DNA of 64,000 bases from Aquilaria yunnanensis (lineage: Eukaryota; Streptophyta; Magnoliopsida; Malvales; Thymelaeaceae): positions 23,683,501 to 23,747,500 of the forward strand of contig CM077599.1 of assembly GCA_039654915.1 (NCBI GenBank), written 5' to 3'. Under the pieces are notes generated by a model, which saw only the letters and a program-made list of their open reading frames with translations, was not told the DNA's origin and made no database searches. Shown here one piece after another: positions 23,718 through 35,042 of this stretch; position 1 is the stretch's first letter; each line of letters opens with the position of its first letter. Both the position numbers and the translations under genes were made by a program.

Positions 23718-26375
23718 TGTAAAGGCTCTCCTAGTATTTCCTCTGCATGAAATGTTGAGGTAAGTGTTTCCCAAGTGTGACGGCTCTCCTAGTCGATTAA
23801 TCAAGTAAGTGTTTGTTAAATTTAAGTACCTCAAGTTAGCGCCTTGTTAAGCAAGTAAGATAAGCTTAATTAAGTTAAGTGAGTTCCTAAGTGTGATTTG
23901 GCATAGTTAAGTCAAGACCATTAGTTATTCTAGCTTTTAGAATCATCCTAGTAAGCTTTGACAACTTGTGGCACTAAGTGTGTTTTTGGGCCATTTGAAT
24001 CTTAAGTGGCTAAAGTGTTCAAGAAAATTAAGTTTGGGAAGCTTTTAGTATCCTTTAGAACAAATAAAAGTGGTTTTGAGTGAGGGTTTGGTGAGCTATT
24101 TGAAGCTTTTGAAAGCTAGTGGACTTAGGTGCAAGGAGAAGGAAAAGTTGACTTGTTTACAAATATCCAAGTCTTCTTCTTCCTTAGTCATTTGCAACTA
24201 ACTCCAAATTTTCGTGGCTCCACTTCCTCTCCCAAAATCACAGCCCAAGCTTCCATTTTCTTGCAAGATTTCATCAAATTAAAGGGTGCCCAAGGTGTTA
24301 GAAGGATCACCAAGTTTGTTTGTGGTGTTCTAGCTCAAGTTTGCTCTTTGGAAGCTTGTTTTGGATCCAATTTTCGTGGGTAAGCTTCTTGAGTTTATTT
24401 GGATTGGTTCTAGGTTGTTTTAAGAGCTAGAAATGGTCTTGGTTTGATTGGTTTGGGTGCCAAATTGCTTTGATTTTAGACTTGGAACTCAAGGAAGCTT
24501 ATGGAGCTAGGAAAGCTCATGTTGCATTGCTTGCTTGTGTGGCTAAATTGAGGTAAGGGTTTAAGTAATCAAGCTCAAATAATGCATGGTTTTGTAGTCT
24601 TGTATGTGGGGATGAATTAGGAACAAGACCCATTAAGTTTGGATTAGAAACGAGAGAGTTTGAGTAGTTTATGTGCAAGAGCGACACGGACGCACAAACC
24701 CAGAAAAATCAAGTTGGCGACGCGTCGCCAATTCGTCCGTGAATTGGCGCCGCGGCGCCAGGAGGCGAAAATGTCACAGAGCGTGATATACTATGGCGCC
24801 GCGTCGCCAGAAGCAATTGCTCCTTGGCGCCGCGTCGCCAAGTGGGATTTTGGCCTAATTTTCCGGCCATCCTAAGGTTAACTTAGGCTCTCGGTTTCTA
24901 TTCCTAGGTTATCCTAAGAGGTTCCATAGCCTCGGTTGGGTCTAGAATTCATTCCTAAAGCGGGAATTTTGCATTATTTAGGAGGTAGTTAAGTTGTGTG
25001 GTTAAGTAAAAGTGTGTGACTTGGTGGCTAAGTAATTCAAGTGTGCTTAAGCTTTTGAATGAGCACTAAGGGGATTAAGAGGGGTTTTTAGACTCTGTAT
25101 TGGCCGTATAGAGTATCATTTACATATGGTCAATAGAGAGAAAAACCTAAGTCGATCCCAACCGAACCATTTGGTTTGGTAGGCAAGCCACTAGTAGTGT
25201 TTGAGTTAAACCTTGAGGGTTTGACTAGTTTAACCACATAGGATAACTACCCTGCACAATAATTTAAGGGGAGAGACGGGTAAGAAGTGAGTAGCTGGAA
25301 ACTTACTCTAAGTAGCTCATCAAGGCGGGTAAGGTTGAGTAAGCAAGGTCTTACTCTAAGGTGCCCGTAAGTGGACTTCAAGGGGTTAATTAAGTGCTAG
25401 CAAGGATACGAGGGCCAGTATCCAAGTACCCCAGTCGTAAGAGCTCACGACAAGTCCAACACCTACGGGTGTAAGGAAGTCCTAAGCGCATTGCATGTGC
25501 ATAATTCATTCATTCATCCATCCATCCCATCATTTGCATTATTGTTGTTTATTTACTTGCTTTTGGTTGTGTGTTGTTTGCTTGTTTGTTGATTTGTTTT
25601 GTATGCATTATTTATATGCTTGTTGTGCCTTGTTTGCATGCATTATGTTTTTCCTGCAGGTGCTAATCCCTTACTGAGTACTTCGGAGTACTCACCCCTT
25701 AAGTGTTGTGCAGGTTTAAGCACTTTTGTCTGGGCTTAACAGTTGGTAAGGGGCACTGTTAAAGCTAAGTTCTTTTAGTTTCAAAGGTATTCTCTAAGTA
25801 GGAAACTTCATGTTTTCTAAGTTACTTACAGCATAAGTAAGTACTAACCAAAGTGTTTGCCTTACAGAGAGGCTAAGTGAGCACAAGGATAGTGTGGCTC
25901 ATCACTTGAAGCTTTCTTGCTTGGGTGAAGAGCTAAGGACGGATCTTAGTAGTTAGTAGTCATAAGATATTTCTTTGATATGTATGGTAATTTCATACAT
26001 AGATTGCCTATACTAATGACCATGGGTGTGTATAACACTAAAGTTACTTTTGGGTGCATATAAGGTTAAGATGTATGCACGCAGTTGTTACTTGAAGTTA
26101 AAGCAACTAAAGATTTATGTCTTGGCTTATTTGATTTATGTTTTCATTAATTGCCGCGGCACTGTTTTCGATGAAGTTTTAATTTAATTATTATTGCATA
26201 GCCAGGACAACGCATGCATATTTTTATGCAGGGTAGGCTAAGAAACTAGTTGCACGAAATGATTTAAGGTATTTTTACAAGTAATAACTAGCCAACTGTA
26301 ACTCAAGTGGGATCATAGTTCCCTAGAGCCTACCAGTGTTAGTAATTCAGGGCACTGGGGCCCTGTTCCGCCACA
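23718..26375 (+). repeat. 3' LTR
   Basis: A 2658-bp right LTR, offset from the left one by exactly 6800 bases along its whole length, so there is no net indel. It ends CGCCACA and is followed by the target duplication GAACC. Confidence 0.95.
24715..24840. repeat. Four CpG-rich palindromes in the 3' LTR
   Basis: The same four 16-bp palindromes as in the 5' LTR, all identical to their partners. One LTR difference lies just upstream (24683) and another just downstream (24857). Confidence 0.9.
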
Positions 26376-26380
26376 GAACC

Positions 26381-27870
26381 TATAGTTACCTAGAATATGT
26401 AATTTAATTATAACTTTTGAACATATAAACCTCTGAACTTCTCTTATTATTATACTTAATCTCAGATAAAATAAAAATTGTAATTATAACATAAAATTAT
26501 TAACTTCATCTCTTAACGACTCCATTCTTCCAAGCTATGAGCCACTACCAAAAAATATAATATTCCAGAAAAAATCACTTCTATTTTTTCAAAAAACTTG
26601 TAAGATTTGATTGGCTCTAAAAAAATAAAAAATAAAAAATCAATATTATTTGGTATAGAAAAAAGAGTTAGTTACTAAGAACAAAAATTTGTGTTCCAAT
26701 ACTAAAACGGATGAACATGTGGGAAAAAAATTCTTATAATTTTCCAATATTTTAAAACATTAGAAAATGTAAAAAAAAATTGCTACTAAAAGTTCTGTTA
26801 TTATAACATAATCAAATAATTCTAATAGTCAATAACTATTTTTTTCTAAAATTTTTCCCAATGACCTTTGCTAAAATAATAATATTTTATTTTTTATTAT
26901 AGGTGTTTGCATCATACTTAAATTATATTAATGCTCTAAGATGGATCAGATATGTAAGCTTTCATATAGTGTATATTCATCTAGGTTAGAAATAAACTTA
27001 ATTGACAATAACTTTATATTCAAAGACAATTTTTATAGTGGAACAAACTTATGTCATACTTATTAAGTTGAAAATTTAAGTTTAATAAAAAATTTTATTG
27101 TACTTAAGATAATTATTTTATAGTAATATAGAACTAAAGGCTGCATGTTTGATGAAAGAAAAAAAAAAAAAGAGAAAAACTTTAGTCACAATCTAGGAGT
27201 TTTAGCCATTAAATGTAAAATTAATGTAAAAAATTGTATATAAACTTGATTATGCAATACAAAGTCAAACACGGGAAATTTTTTTGTAGAAAAAGTTAAA
27301 ATTTAGTGGTAATTTAAGAGTTTCTTTTAATGTTCTAGTGTCAATATAACTCTAATTAAATATATAATGACAGAATTGAGTTTCAAAAAAAAAAATGACA
27401 TATAATATCAGGGTAAAAATATCATTCAACATTTGTGCACTTTTGTACTTTTATATATTAAAGATTTACTGATTATCTCAACATCTAATTCTAATTTTAA
27501 ACGTTATTCTCAAATTTTCAGTTTCTAGTAGATGTTATCCATTTACAATTTTTAAAAAGTAACTTTTCCAATTCATAAATCAGAAAATGGTTTCTAATTT
27601 ATAAATGTAATATATGTTTTGAAAACAAATAAGAATCTAATAAATGATTTTGTGGTTGGATGTCGATCAACACTTTTAAGGGGGAAAAAGGGGTTCTGGC
27701 GAGCATTTTCGTTTGCTCCGTTGTGTTGGAAGGAAAAGAAGAAAGCGTACAAATACTGCATTAATTATTTCAAGTTTCAAGAAGCAGCATATGAATTCCA
27801 AACCAAACACTTACAGAATGACGACGGGAAGCAACAATTAATAGCTATTATACATGCGCTTAGCAAGATG
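26381..27870. other. Right part of U1, non-coding
   Basis: AT-rich DNA matching 33315-34815 in U2. It contains the 3' flank of P2. A slightly GC-richer block at 27640-27870 (GGGGTTCTGGCGAGC, GCTTACAGAATGACGACGGG or variant) is well conserved with 34600-34815 and may be the 3' UTR of the minus-strand CaaX gene. I see no separate gene. Confidence 0.6.
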
Positions 27871-27871
27871 G

Positions 27872-28075
27872 CTACATGATAACGCAGCAGAGGAACTTAG
27901 AGCGGCCAGGTTTGGGATCTCCCTTCTTCGGTGGAGACTCCAGCGGATTGGGCGGGTTTGGCGGTCTTGGCTCGCCAACGAATAGGGTGGGCAATCGAAC
28001 CCGCCCATCCAGCAAATCCGATGATTGATGTCGGCGGGGAGGATCATGGTTGGGTGATGTTTCATGGTCCACCAT
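27872..28075 (-). CDS. P2: small CaaX-box protein, 67 aa
   Basis: A minus-strand open frame from an ATG in CCATGG context to TAG. The N-terminus MVDHETSPNHDPPRRHQS is almost the same as in P1. The middle is proline-rich (EPRPPNPPNPLESPPKK) and has no match in P1 or P3. The C-terminus GRSKFLCCVIM matches P3 (CRSKFLCCIIM). CVIM is a textbook farnesylation CaaX box, the same four residues that end mammalian K-Ras4B, and the preceding Cys is a possible palmitoylation site. So the likely product is a small membrane-anchored cytosolic protein. I do not recognise the family. The 5' half and upstream DNA match P1 while the 3' end and downstream DNA match P3, so P2 looks like a recombinant. Confidence 0.55.
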   Translation of the reverse strand: MVDHETSPNHDPPRRHQSSDLLDGRVRLPTLFVGEPRPPNPPNPLESPPKKGDPKPGRSKFLCCVIM

Positions 28076-28249
28076 GGGTTTGATGAGGCTGTGTTGGCCT
28101 TTGTAATATATCTTATAATTTACTGACTGTATATTTTTTTCTCGGGAATGGCCGGAGGAGGGACGCTTTGGTTCCTGGCCCGCGGAATATTAAATTTGTG
28201 TAAGAGTCGTTAAGTGTAGGCTTTGATGGATCCAGCTCTCTGTCCTACC

Positions 28250-28560
28250 ATGTGTGTCTATATACATGTATATGGGTCTACGATTGTACAAGGCAAATAA
28301 GTTTAAGGACTTGGTCGACCAAAATTTGGCTGGTCAACTGTGTGTTAGGCCACGATGTTTCTTAGGTGCTTCGTAAGTATTGACTTTAAAAATGGGCCCG
28401 GTTAAGTACGTTCCACGAATTGGTCACGGAATCGCTCTTGTCGTCTTCTTATTGAAGGCGTATATATATCAGAATCTTGCTCGCGATCGGAATGCACAGT
28501 TGTAATAGCTTGGTTAATAGAATGTTTTTGGTATTTACATTAATTATTTTTTTAGAAAAA
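28250..28560 (-). promoter_or_regulatory. Putative P2 promoter region
   Basis: A TATA-like stretch at 28257-28277 (minus strand CATATACATGTATATAGACA) lies about 185 bp before the P2 ATG. It is followed upstream by repeat R copy 4 (28266-28384) and by the block 28387-28552. Both match the P1 upstream region. Between ATG and TATA, P2 has about 100 bp (28105-28205) absent from P1. Confidence 0.35.
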
Positions 28561-30107
28561 TGTTATTCACATGATAGTCGTAGGGATGCAATATTAGCTT
28601 TTTAAATGATGCAGAATTTAAGTAAGAAAATATACCAAAATATAAAAAAAATTCTTGTAATTTTTATTTTCAAAACGTTAACTATGGTAATTATAAAAGA
28701 TGATATTATTCATTTTGTTTTACGTACTGCAAACAATTGTGTCGGGAGACTTGTTACTGGAATGCTTAGAGAAAGAATCATCATCATTTAGAGAAATCAT
28801 CTATTACGAAGTTTATGAATTCATCATTCATAAACGTGTTAGATTATAACTCTTAACTTTCAGATGCATACAAAATATATTCAGTTTTCCAAACACCCAA
28901 TAGAATGACACGAGTTTTGACCTGCCACACCTGTGTTTAGGGTTTAGAGTTTGGTTAGTTGAAATAACAACTTTGTTTGAGAACAATAACAATATTTAGC
29001 ATTAAATATTAGAAAAACTAACCAATGGTAATTTTTAGCATTTAAGGTTGGAGAAGCTATTACAATAACTAGTTAGCGACATGTTCTTCAAACGTAAATA
29101 AAGTGCATGTAATTGGTTTAAATTTATTGATATTTTAAATATTAAAAGTATATTAAAAATTTTTATTAATAAAATTATAATATTTAATAATATATTTCAA
29201 AATTAAAAATTTTAATAAATTTATCAAAAAAATATAATAGGCATAAAAAAAAAAGAAAGAACGAAAAGGAAACACATGCTATAGATATAAAAGCATAATT
29301 TAATGTTAAATATACCATTAGTTTTTATTTGAAATAAAATATATAGTACTATATTTTTTATCCAAGTTACAAAAATTGCTAACATAAAAAATAAAATAAA
29401 TTTTGTAAATAGTCTCCAACCTCTAATTTATGCTTCCTTTTTCATTCTCAACTTATTATTTTTTCTTTTGGTTGTAAACTTTTTAAAAGATTCCATATTA
29501 GTCCCTAATTGGATGAAATCTATTGATTTAGAGTAATTGTGTCTATGTAATATCAATTTTTTAAAATTACTTTAAATTGTATGATAATTTCTCTCTTAAA
29601 AATTTAAATTGGGAAATAATTTTTTTACAATTAAATAAACTTTTTCATTATCAATTTTTTCCATGTATGAAATAGTTATTGAGTACAATATATGCATTTA
29701 TTATGTAACAACTTTTGGTCAAGTACAATGTATTCTATGAAATTTTAAGTTTTATAAAATATTTAGTAGTGTAAACTTTAGCATGATTTTTATCATATAT
29801 TTAAATCTTTTATTCAAATAACATATTTACCTATAAAATTTTTTGAAGTGCTAAGTTGAAATTTTAAGTTGTACATGAATCAAAATTACTAAGTCATTTT
29901 ACTTAAATAACTACAATTCTAATTATCCTGTTCAAAATAAATAGTAAAAATAATGATTTCTTCTTCTTTTTTTTTTTTTAAGTTTAGATAGATTTCTTAT
30001 AGGTTTCATTTTTTTTATTTTTCTCATATTTTTTTATTACAATATTTCATCATAACTATCCTCATTTTCACATTCATTATAATAGATTATTCATTATATT
30101 TAATTTT

Positions 30108-30110
30108 TAT

Positions 30111-30166
<56 letters not shown>
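30108..30166. repeat. (AAT)n microsatellite in U2
   Basis: An uninterrupted AAT run, the allelic counterpart of the two microsatellite halves at 11607-11663 and 15301-15352. Confidence 0.9.
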
Positions 30167-30173
<7 letters not shown>

Positions 30174-31369
30174 TAATACAGTGTAGAATATGCTACTAGT
30201 AATACTGGTTGAAAAAAATGATAGATTTTTTTTATTTGTGATGATAGAATACTTATAAAAATTTCTTCCTCATATATTTAATATTTTATCAAAGATATCA
30301 TAATTTTTCTTCTCAGTGTAAAATTTAAAATTAATATTATGCAATATATTAAGAAAAGATTTTAATTTGATAGACTTAATGATATTATATATTTAGAAAT
30401 TTTATTAAAAGTCAAGTTAGTAAATTTTATCTTAATTTTTAGATTTTAGATTAAAAAGCTAATGAATAAACTAAAGACCGCATGTTAGTTGCCCCAGACA
30501 ATTAAATAGATTTACTATTAATTTATTAATATAAATTTAACTTTTTAAAGAGACATAAGCTAAGGTTTTAATAAATGTTTTGAGGTTCCGTTAAAATAGA
30601 AAAAGGACATGCTAAATTCATAGGTTGGACATTAAATAAGAAATGTAAGCAAAAATAAATTTCATCTAGTAAGTATGACATAAATACGAGTCATAATATC
30701 AAATTGTAGACTTGATAAGTAAACATTGAGTTTTTCCCAAGACATGTAACTATAAGTAACTATGTGTTACCAAAAAAAAAAATTTAGTACCTGAATCTTA
30801 ACTTTTAATAAAAAAATACATTTGTCCTCAAGGTTTCAAATGTATACTTACCCTCTACTTTATAGCTGAATTGATGAGATTGTTTCGAATTTAGACATCA
30901 AGTTTTGTATAGCTACTTTTTTTTTTAGCTTTTTGGGTAATTAATGCTTACTCAGTAATTTAAAAATTATATTCACATTACGGAGGTTTAAAAACTTAGT
31001 CTTACTCATTATTCTTATAATATAAATAGTCAATCATACAAAACTAATAAATTAATAATTTAAGGTTTAGTCAATTTATATCTTTGCGCTTTTTATTATA
31101 TAGATGTGATTTATATAATGGGTAAAATTCACCATGGGTCACCTAGCTTATTTTTTTGTCCTATCCGGGTACCTTACCTTTATTTTGTCCTAGCGAGGTA
31201 TCTTACCTCTTATCGCGTGTCCTATCTGGGTACTTTCCGTTGATTCCATCGTTAAGTCTCACGGAAATTGATGACGTGGCATTAATTAATGCTACAATAA
31301 ACGTAAAATAATAACTTTGGACCCTAAACTTTTCTAATAACTAATTCTAACCTTTAAACTTCCACCAAA

Positions 31370-31960
31370 ATCATTTTAGCCACCGTCAACTTCTTCCTCT
31401 GTCGCCCACCATCCCAGCCGCCCTCGACCTCTACGTCGTCCTCCCCGTCCTCCGTAGTAATTGTCCAAAAATCACAGAAACAATTGTACAATTGTTTAAT
31501 CGAACAATTCCAGAGCTACTCCTAAGCCAACAATTCCAGACCATTCTTCCATTCCAGCCGCCATACGACGCTGCTAAACTCCTCGCTGGCGCCAACTCAA
31601 CCTGGTTTCTCTCGGTCTCCTACTCCTCACCGAATTGCCCTCATCATCCTCCTCGTTTCCGCCACCACTGAACTCGCCGAGGCTCGCCGCTATCGGGCCC
31701 AGAATTTACGTTATTGCCAGGGATTCGATGCTGAGAACGACGACTCGACTACAGGCGATTCGCAACGAACTCTCCCCCTCTCCGGCACCTGTGCTGGTGC
31801 TTCCATTTCCAAGCGGCTGAGCAAGACGCGGGACTGGATCATCGCGTTAAAGGCGCTAGCTCTCGTCCACAGGCTGCTCAACAAGCTACGAAAGTCGCGA
31901 CTTTTCCGGCGACGCTATCGTTGTCAAACGGCAACAAAAATATATGGGTTTTGTTCCCCA
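31370..31960 (+). pseudogene. Captured ANTH-domain (AP180-type clathrin assembly) gene fragment
   Basis: In the frame through 31802-31870 the translation reads SISKRLSKTRDWIIALKALA then LVHRLLNK. This is the highly conserved stretch of plant ANTH-domain clathrin-assembly proteins (family consensus RLSKTRDW.VALK.L.L.HRLL), which bind phosphoinositides and clathrin at the plasma membrane during endocytosis. Only about 30 codons are clearly recognisable. Sequence on either side is GC-rich and exon-like but has no ANTH continuation I can identify, so the fragment may be joined to pieces of other genes. It is not a complete gene. A short open frame of 61 codons at 31635-31820 in another frame is probably incidental. 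Confidence 0.75.
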
Positions 31961-32040
31961 GAGGTCGATTATCACAATGGAACAATTCTTTTTGATCAAT
32001 TTCGCACACATAACACTTAATTTCAAAAATAAGTGTTAGG

Positions 32041-32400
32041 GTTCTTAAACCTTTTCATGAACCCACATTCGAAACGAATCAAAATTCAAACTAGTTGAAG
32101 CGAAATCAAGCCTCCAAACCATGGGGCTACTAACCTTCGGCCTTGATGCTACGAAACCGAGCCATCCACCGGTGACTTTCACGGACGGTGGTGGCAGGGG
32201 AGTCTCGGGATCAAATCGAGCAATTTTGGTTAGTTTCAAAAACTCAACCAGATCTTCTTTTTCTCAAAAACAAAGTTGTTTCGGTGTATCCATGTTCTCA
32301 ACAAAAATCCAGTAACATCGAAACAACAAGAACATTCAAAACAGGCAAGGATTCAGATCCATGTGGGTTTTGTGTGTTTGTGTTCATTATATGAACAATA
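32041..32400. other. Second captured segment in the Pack-MULE, unidentified
   Basis: GC-richer DNA with overlapping open frames on both strands (64 codons minus at 32045-32239; 64 and 68 codons plus at 32121-32394). It contains TTCACGGACGGTGGTGGCAG. I recognise no domain. It may come from a different donor gene than the ANTH fragment. Confidence 0.35.
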
Positions 32401-32671
32401 CACGAAAATCAAGAAAATAAATTTTAAGGGTTAGAATTAGTAATTGAAATAGTTTGAGGACTGAAGTCATCATTTTAAGTTTATTTTAGTATTATTTAAT
32501 GCCACATCATCATTTTCCATCCAATTTAATGACCAATTTGACGGAAAGTAGTTGAACAGGATGCGCAATAGGAGCAAAGGTACCTCGCTAGGACAAAATA
32601 AAGGTAAGGTACCCGGATAGGACAAAAAAATAAACTAGGTGACCCATGGTGAATTTTACCCTTTATATAAT

Positions 32672-34817
32672 ATAGTTATGCTTTTAGGTTCTAATAAAAA
32701 TATTTAAAGTTTAAAAAGGAAATAAATTGATAAACATCATATTTTTAGGCATGTCTAATAGTCATATAAATAAAAAATCATGTTTATCAAAAAATTTTAA
32801 ACTTAGTGGCATTTTTTAGTTTTTTTCCACAAACAAAGACTATAGAAAAAAAAAAAGAAAACAATCACCAATTTTTTTATATATTTTTTTTATAAATACT
32901 AATCTTATTTTACTAATATAAAAAAATTTTAAATGGTAAAATGTGTTTAAATTTTAAATATTATAAATACATTTAAATTTTGATTAATCAAATAAATAAA
33001 AATATTAGCATAGTAAACTTATTATAAAAATACCATTTTTCAAAAAATTAGAAATTTTCAAAAAAAATTTCATCTTTAAAGAATTTTGTGTATCATCATC
33101 AAATTTGAAAGTATTGAAATTCAGTATTACGACAATGGAAAAATGATAAAGTAGCAACAAAATCATAGTTTGGATAAAAATGAATAAAATTTGGATATGA
33201 TACATATAGTACATGTTACAAATTTTTTTCTACTAAAACTTATATTATATATCCTCCTAAGAATCCTCCAACTTCTTTCTTAATCATATAATTTCCTGTG
33301 TGGTCAGAACTTGTTACCTAGAATATGTAATTTAATTATAAATTTTGAACATATAAACCTCTGAACTTCTCTTATTATTATAATTAATCTTAGATAAAAT
33401 AAAAATTGCAATTACAACATAAAATTATTAACTTTATCTCTTAACAACTCCATTTTTCGAAGCTATGAGGCACTACCATAAAATATAACATTCAAACAAA
33501 ATTCATTTTTATTTTTTCAAATAACTTGTAAGATTTGATTGGCTCAAAAAAAATTAAAAATGAGAAAAAAAATCAATACCATTTTGTATAGAAAAAAATA
33601 GTTAGTTACTAAGAACAAAAATTTGTGTTACAACTTAAAATACTAAAAGGGATGACCTTGTGGAAAAAAATAATTCTTTTTTCCAATATTCTAAAAAATT
33701 AGAAAATGTAAAAAAATTGCTACTAAAAGTTCCCTTATTATAACATAATCAACTAATTCTAATAGTCAATAACTATTTTTTCCTAAAATATTTCCCAATG
33801 GCCTTTTTCTAAAATAATAATTTTTTATTTTTTATTATAGGTGTTTGTATCATACTTAAATTATATTAATGCTTTATGATGGACCATATATGTAAGCTTT
33901 CATATAGTATATATTCATCCAAGTTAGAAAAAAAAACTTAATTGACAATAATTTTATATTCAAAGACAATTTTTATAGAGAACAAACTTAGGTCATACTT
34001 ATTAAGTTGAAAATTTAAGTTTTCTAAAAATATTTATTGTACTTAAGATAATTATTTTATAGTAATATAGAACCAAAGGCTGCATATTTGATAAAAGAAA
34101 AAAAAAGAGAGAAAAATTTTAGTTGCCATCTAGGAGTTTTAGCCATTAAATGTAAGATTAATGTAAAAACAATTGTATATAAACTTGATTCTGTAAAATA
34201 GAGTCAAACACGGGAAAGTTTGTAGCAAAAAAAAAAAAAAAAGTGACAACTTAAGGGTTTCTTTTAATGTTTTAGTATCATATAACGCTAATTAAATAGA
34301 TAATGACATAATTGAATTTCATTAAAAAAAAATGACATATAATGTAAGGGTACAAATATCGTTTAACATTTGTATACCTTTGTACTTTTATATATTAAAG
34401 ATTTACAAATTATCTCAACATCTAATACTAATTTTAAACGTTATTCTCAAATTCTCAGTTTCTAGTAGATGTTATCCGTTTACAATTTTGAAAAAGTAAC
34501 TTTTCTAATTCATAAATCAGAAAATGGTTTCTAATTTATAAATGTAATGTATGTTTTGAAAACAAATAAGAATCTAATAAATGAATTTGTTGTTGGATGT
34601 CGGTCAATACTTGAGGGGGGAAAAAGGGGTTCTGGCGAGCTTTTTCGTTTGTTCCCTTGTGTTGGAAGGAAAAGAAAAAAGCGTACTAATACTGCATGAA
34701 TTATTTAAAGTTTCAACAAGCAACATATGAATTCCAAACCAGACGCTTACAGAATGACGACGGGAAGCAACAATTAATAGGTATTACATGCATGCGTTTA
34801 ATTAATTAGCAAGATGG
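32672..34817. other. Right part of U2, non-coding
   Basis: AT-rich DNA matching 16292-16917 and 26381-27880 of U1. It holds the conserved 3' flank of P3 at 34600-34815. No gene is seen. Confidence 0.6.
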
Positions 34818-35042
34818 CTACATGATAATGCAGCAGAGGAATTTAGAGCGGCAAAGTTTGGGATCATCCGCAACCTCCTCAGGCTCAGGCTCAGGCTCAG
34901 CCCAAGTGTGAGGGTAAGTTCCTCTCCGTTCGCCTGAGAATCTAGCCCCATTGGTCTCTACCTCGAGTCGGTAAACTGCAGGGACAACCTCATCTGACTT
35001 CCCCTCTAACTGGTGCTCTAGTAAATCTTTCACTCCCTTCAT
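34818..35042 (-). CDS. P3: small CaaX-box protein, 74 aa (5' end uncertain)
   Basis: A minus-strand open frame ending at TAG. The C-terminus CRSKFLCCIIM carries the CaaX box CIIM, again with Met at X, and an extra Cys before it. The central ARFSGERRGTY aligns with P1. An acidic Pro-Glu run (AEPEPEPEE) follows. The N-terminus (MKGVKDLLEHQLEGKSDE) differs from P1 and P2, and an in-frame TGA lies a few codons upstream. Upstream DNA to 35095 is a diverged duplicate of 34962-35013, encoding a similar peptide in a shifted frame. The annotated ATG may therefore be an accident of a rearranged 5' end, or an upstream exon may be missing. The family is unrecognised. Confidence 0.45.
   Translation of the reverse strand: MKGVKDLLEHQLEGKSDEVVPAVYRLEVETNGARFSGERRGTYPHTWAEPEPEPEEVADDPKLCRSKFLCCIIM

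Larger units (their letters stand above)
16918..26375 (+). mobile_element. Complete non-coding LTR retrotransposon (LARD-like), 9458 bp
   Basis: Two direct LTRs of 2658 bp (16918-19575 and 23718-26375) start TGTAAAGG and end CGCCACA. They are flanked by the 5-bp target duplication GAACC (16913-16917 and 26376-26380). A tRNA-iMet primer site follows the left LTR, and a purine tract precedes the right one. By eye the LTRs differ at only three bases (17883/24683, 18057/24857, 19140/25940) with no indels, so insertion is very recent. The 4142-bp interior has no gag, protease, reverse transcriptase or integrase frame, which fits a large retrotransposon derivative mobilised in trans. The LTR motif CCCTTACTGAG...CTCACCCC resembles Del/Tekay chromovirus LTRs; that assignment is inference. 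Confidence 0.95.
9700..27880. repeat. Tandem unit U1 (with insertions)
   Basis: After removing the insertions at 11664-15300 and 16918-26375 this span is about 5.1 kb and matches U2 (about 28080-34820 minus its Pack-MULE) base for base over long stretches, for example 10050-11640 against 28550-30130, 15310-16917 against 30175-33310, and 26381-27870 against 33315-34815. By eye the copies are roughly 90 percent identical or better. Apart from the insertions the unit is AT-rich and non-coding. Each unit starts with a CaaX-gene promoter and ends with the 3' end of the next CaaX gene. Confidence 0.85.
31120..32661. mobile_element. Pack-MULE, 1542 bp
   Basis: The ends are long inverted repeats: at least 80 bp starting GGGTAAAATTCACCATGGGT on both sides with one mismatch seen, then weaker similarity. 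The 10-bp target duplication TTTATATAAT lies at 31110-31119 and 32662-32671. U1 has the single empty site at 16282-16291. Long TIRs and a 9-11-bp duplication define a Mutator-like element. The inside is GC-rich, unlike the flanks, and holds host gene sequence, with no transposase. Confidence 0.9.
28080..34820. repeat. Tandem unit U2 (with Pack-MULE)
   Basis: The second copy of the tandem unit, about 5.2 kb without the 1542-bp Pack-MULE. It shows the empty sites for the U1 insertions: uninterrupted (AAT)n at 30108-30166, and GGTCAGAACTTGTTACCTAG at about 33302, where U1 carries the retrotransposon. Otherwise it is AT-rich with no coding sequence of its own. Confidence 0.85.

Noticed and set aside
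32045..32239. Overlapping frames on both strands as host genes
   Set aside because: They lie inside a Pack-MULE and overlap one another; at most one is a captured fragment, and none shows a domain.
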